Below the pieces are notes generated by a model that saw nothing but the letters and a program-made list of their open reading frames with translations, did no database searches and was not told the DNA's origin. Made by a program: the position numbers and the translations under genes. Positions 63,889-64,000 of a stretch of 64,000 nt of DNA are shown here, piece after piece. Positions within the stretch are counted from its first letter, which is position 1. Every line of letters starts with the position of its first letter. The stretch comes from Gemmatimonadaceae bacterium (GTDB taxonomy: Bacteria > Gemmatimonadota > Gemmatimonadetes > Gemmatimonadales > Gemmatimonadaceae), in the NCBI GenBank assembly GCA_036496605.1, contig DASXKV010000068.1, positions 99,095 to 163,094 on the forward strand. Reading direction: 5' to 3'.

Positions 63889-64000
63889 AGTCAAGCGGAC
63901 GAAGGCATGTGGAGGATGCCTGGGCACACGGAGGCGAGGAAGGCCGCGGTAAGCTGCGAAAAGCTCGGGGGAGTGGCACACACGCAATGATCCCGAGGTG
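63889..64000 (+). rRNA. rrl: 23S ribosomal RNA, 5' end (partial)
   Basis: Sequence from about 63889 follows the universal 23S 5' region: TCAAGCGGACGAAGGC, then GGATGCCTGGGCAC, GGAGGCGAGGAAGGCC and AAGCTGCGAAAAGC, aligned with the E. coli start GGUUAAG...GGAUGCCCUGGC...GAGGCGAUGAAGGAC. Only the first ~112 nt are in the window. The apparent 119-codon frame on the other strand is antisense and not a gene. Confidence 0.95.

Noticed and set aside
63620..63979. 119-codon frame on the minus strand
   Set aside because: It is antisense to the 23S rRNA 5' end and its leader.

Overview
The window is GC-rich, densely coding bacterial chromosome. It carries no prophage, insertion sequence, CRISPR array or tRNA that I can see. 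The Gram-negative envelope genes (several outer-membrane barrels, Lgt, an MsbA-like exporter, an LpxL-like acyltransferase), the PorX-like regulator, the high GC and the frequent GTG/TTG starts suggest a member of the Gemmatimonadota or a close relative. That placement is inference; the 23S rRNA fragment at the right end could settle it.

Layout. 0-8 kb (+): S58 peptidase, NlpC/P60 hydrolase, EamA exporter, a tightly overlapping HAD phosphatase-CYTH-hypothetical-acpS run, then a cytochrome c-FTR1 iron permease fusion. 8-20 kb (-): housekeeping block lgt, tsaD, ybbR-like, tlpA-like, rpe, PASTA protein, rsmB, thiE-like, fmt, def, yajC, tgt, queA, ruvB, many with 1-23 nt overlaps. 20-22 kb (+): two secreted proteins of unknown function. 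22-29 kb (-): aminotransferase, ruvA, ruvC, yebC, and an odd group of outer-membrane protein, TPR/CsgG lipoprotein, DnaB-like ATPase and hypothetical protein. 29-36.6 kb (+): PorX-like response regulator/phosphatase, lipid exporter, glycosyltransferase, LpxL-like acyltransferase, lone DppC-type permease, class V aminotransferase. 36.6-43.5 kb: tyrS (-), PBP1A, PHP protein, amidohydrolase, HNH endonuclease (+). 43.5-49.6 kb (-): DUF4390-type protein, bactofilin-like/beta-barrel protein, and a four-gene NtrY/NtrX-like operon with two paralogous small membrane proteins in its middle. 49.7-53 kb (+): YjbQ, NYN-LOTUS RNA-binding protein, Mpg. 53-63.6 kb: barrel protein, HIRAN protein, kbl-tdh, a 33-residue AKKRGG-repeat protein, ATP-grasp/metallopeptidase pair, small proteins, CDF transporter, fpg, RlmI-like methyltransferase. 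63.9 kb to the end (+): the 5' end of 23S rRNA.

Working together. fmt and def handle the N-terminal formyl group; tgt and queA act in queuosine synthesis with yajC alongside; ruvA, ruvC and ruvB resolve Holliday junctions; kbl and tdh degrade threonine; the PorX-to-acyltransferase run looks like an envelope-lipid module.

Main points of interest: (1) the octamer CGTTAGGC, about 28 times on both strands, roughly tenfold above a simple composition estimate, with almost none from 53 to 63 kb; (2) a 23S rRNA with no 16S upstream but with its own candidate promoter and boxA; (3) the AKKRGG microprotein, with perfect dyads and a candidate sRNA upstream; (4) the histidine kinase-two small membrane proteins-regulator operon; (5) the NYN-LOTUS-RGG protein; (6) intergenic inverted repeats built from different low-complexity words. 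All counts and motif searches were done by eye.
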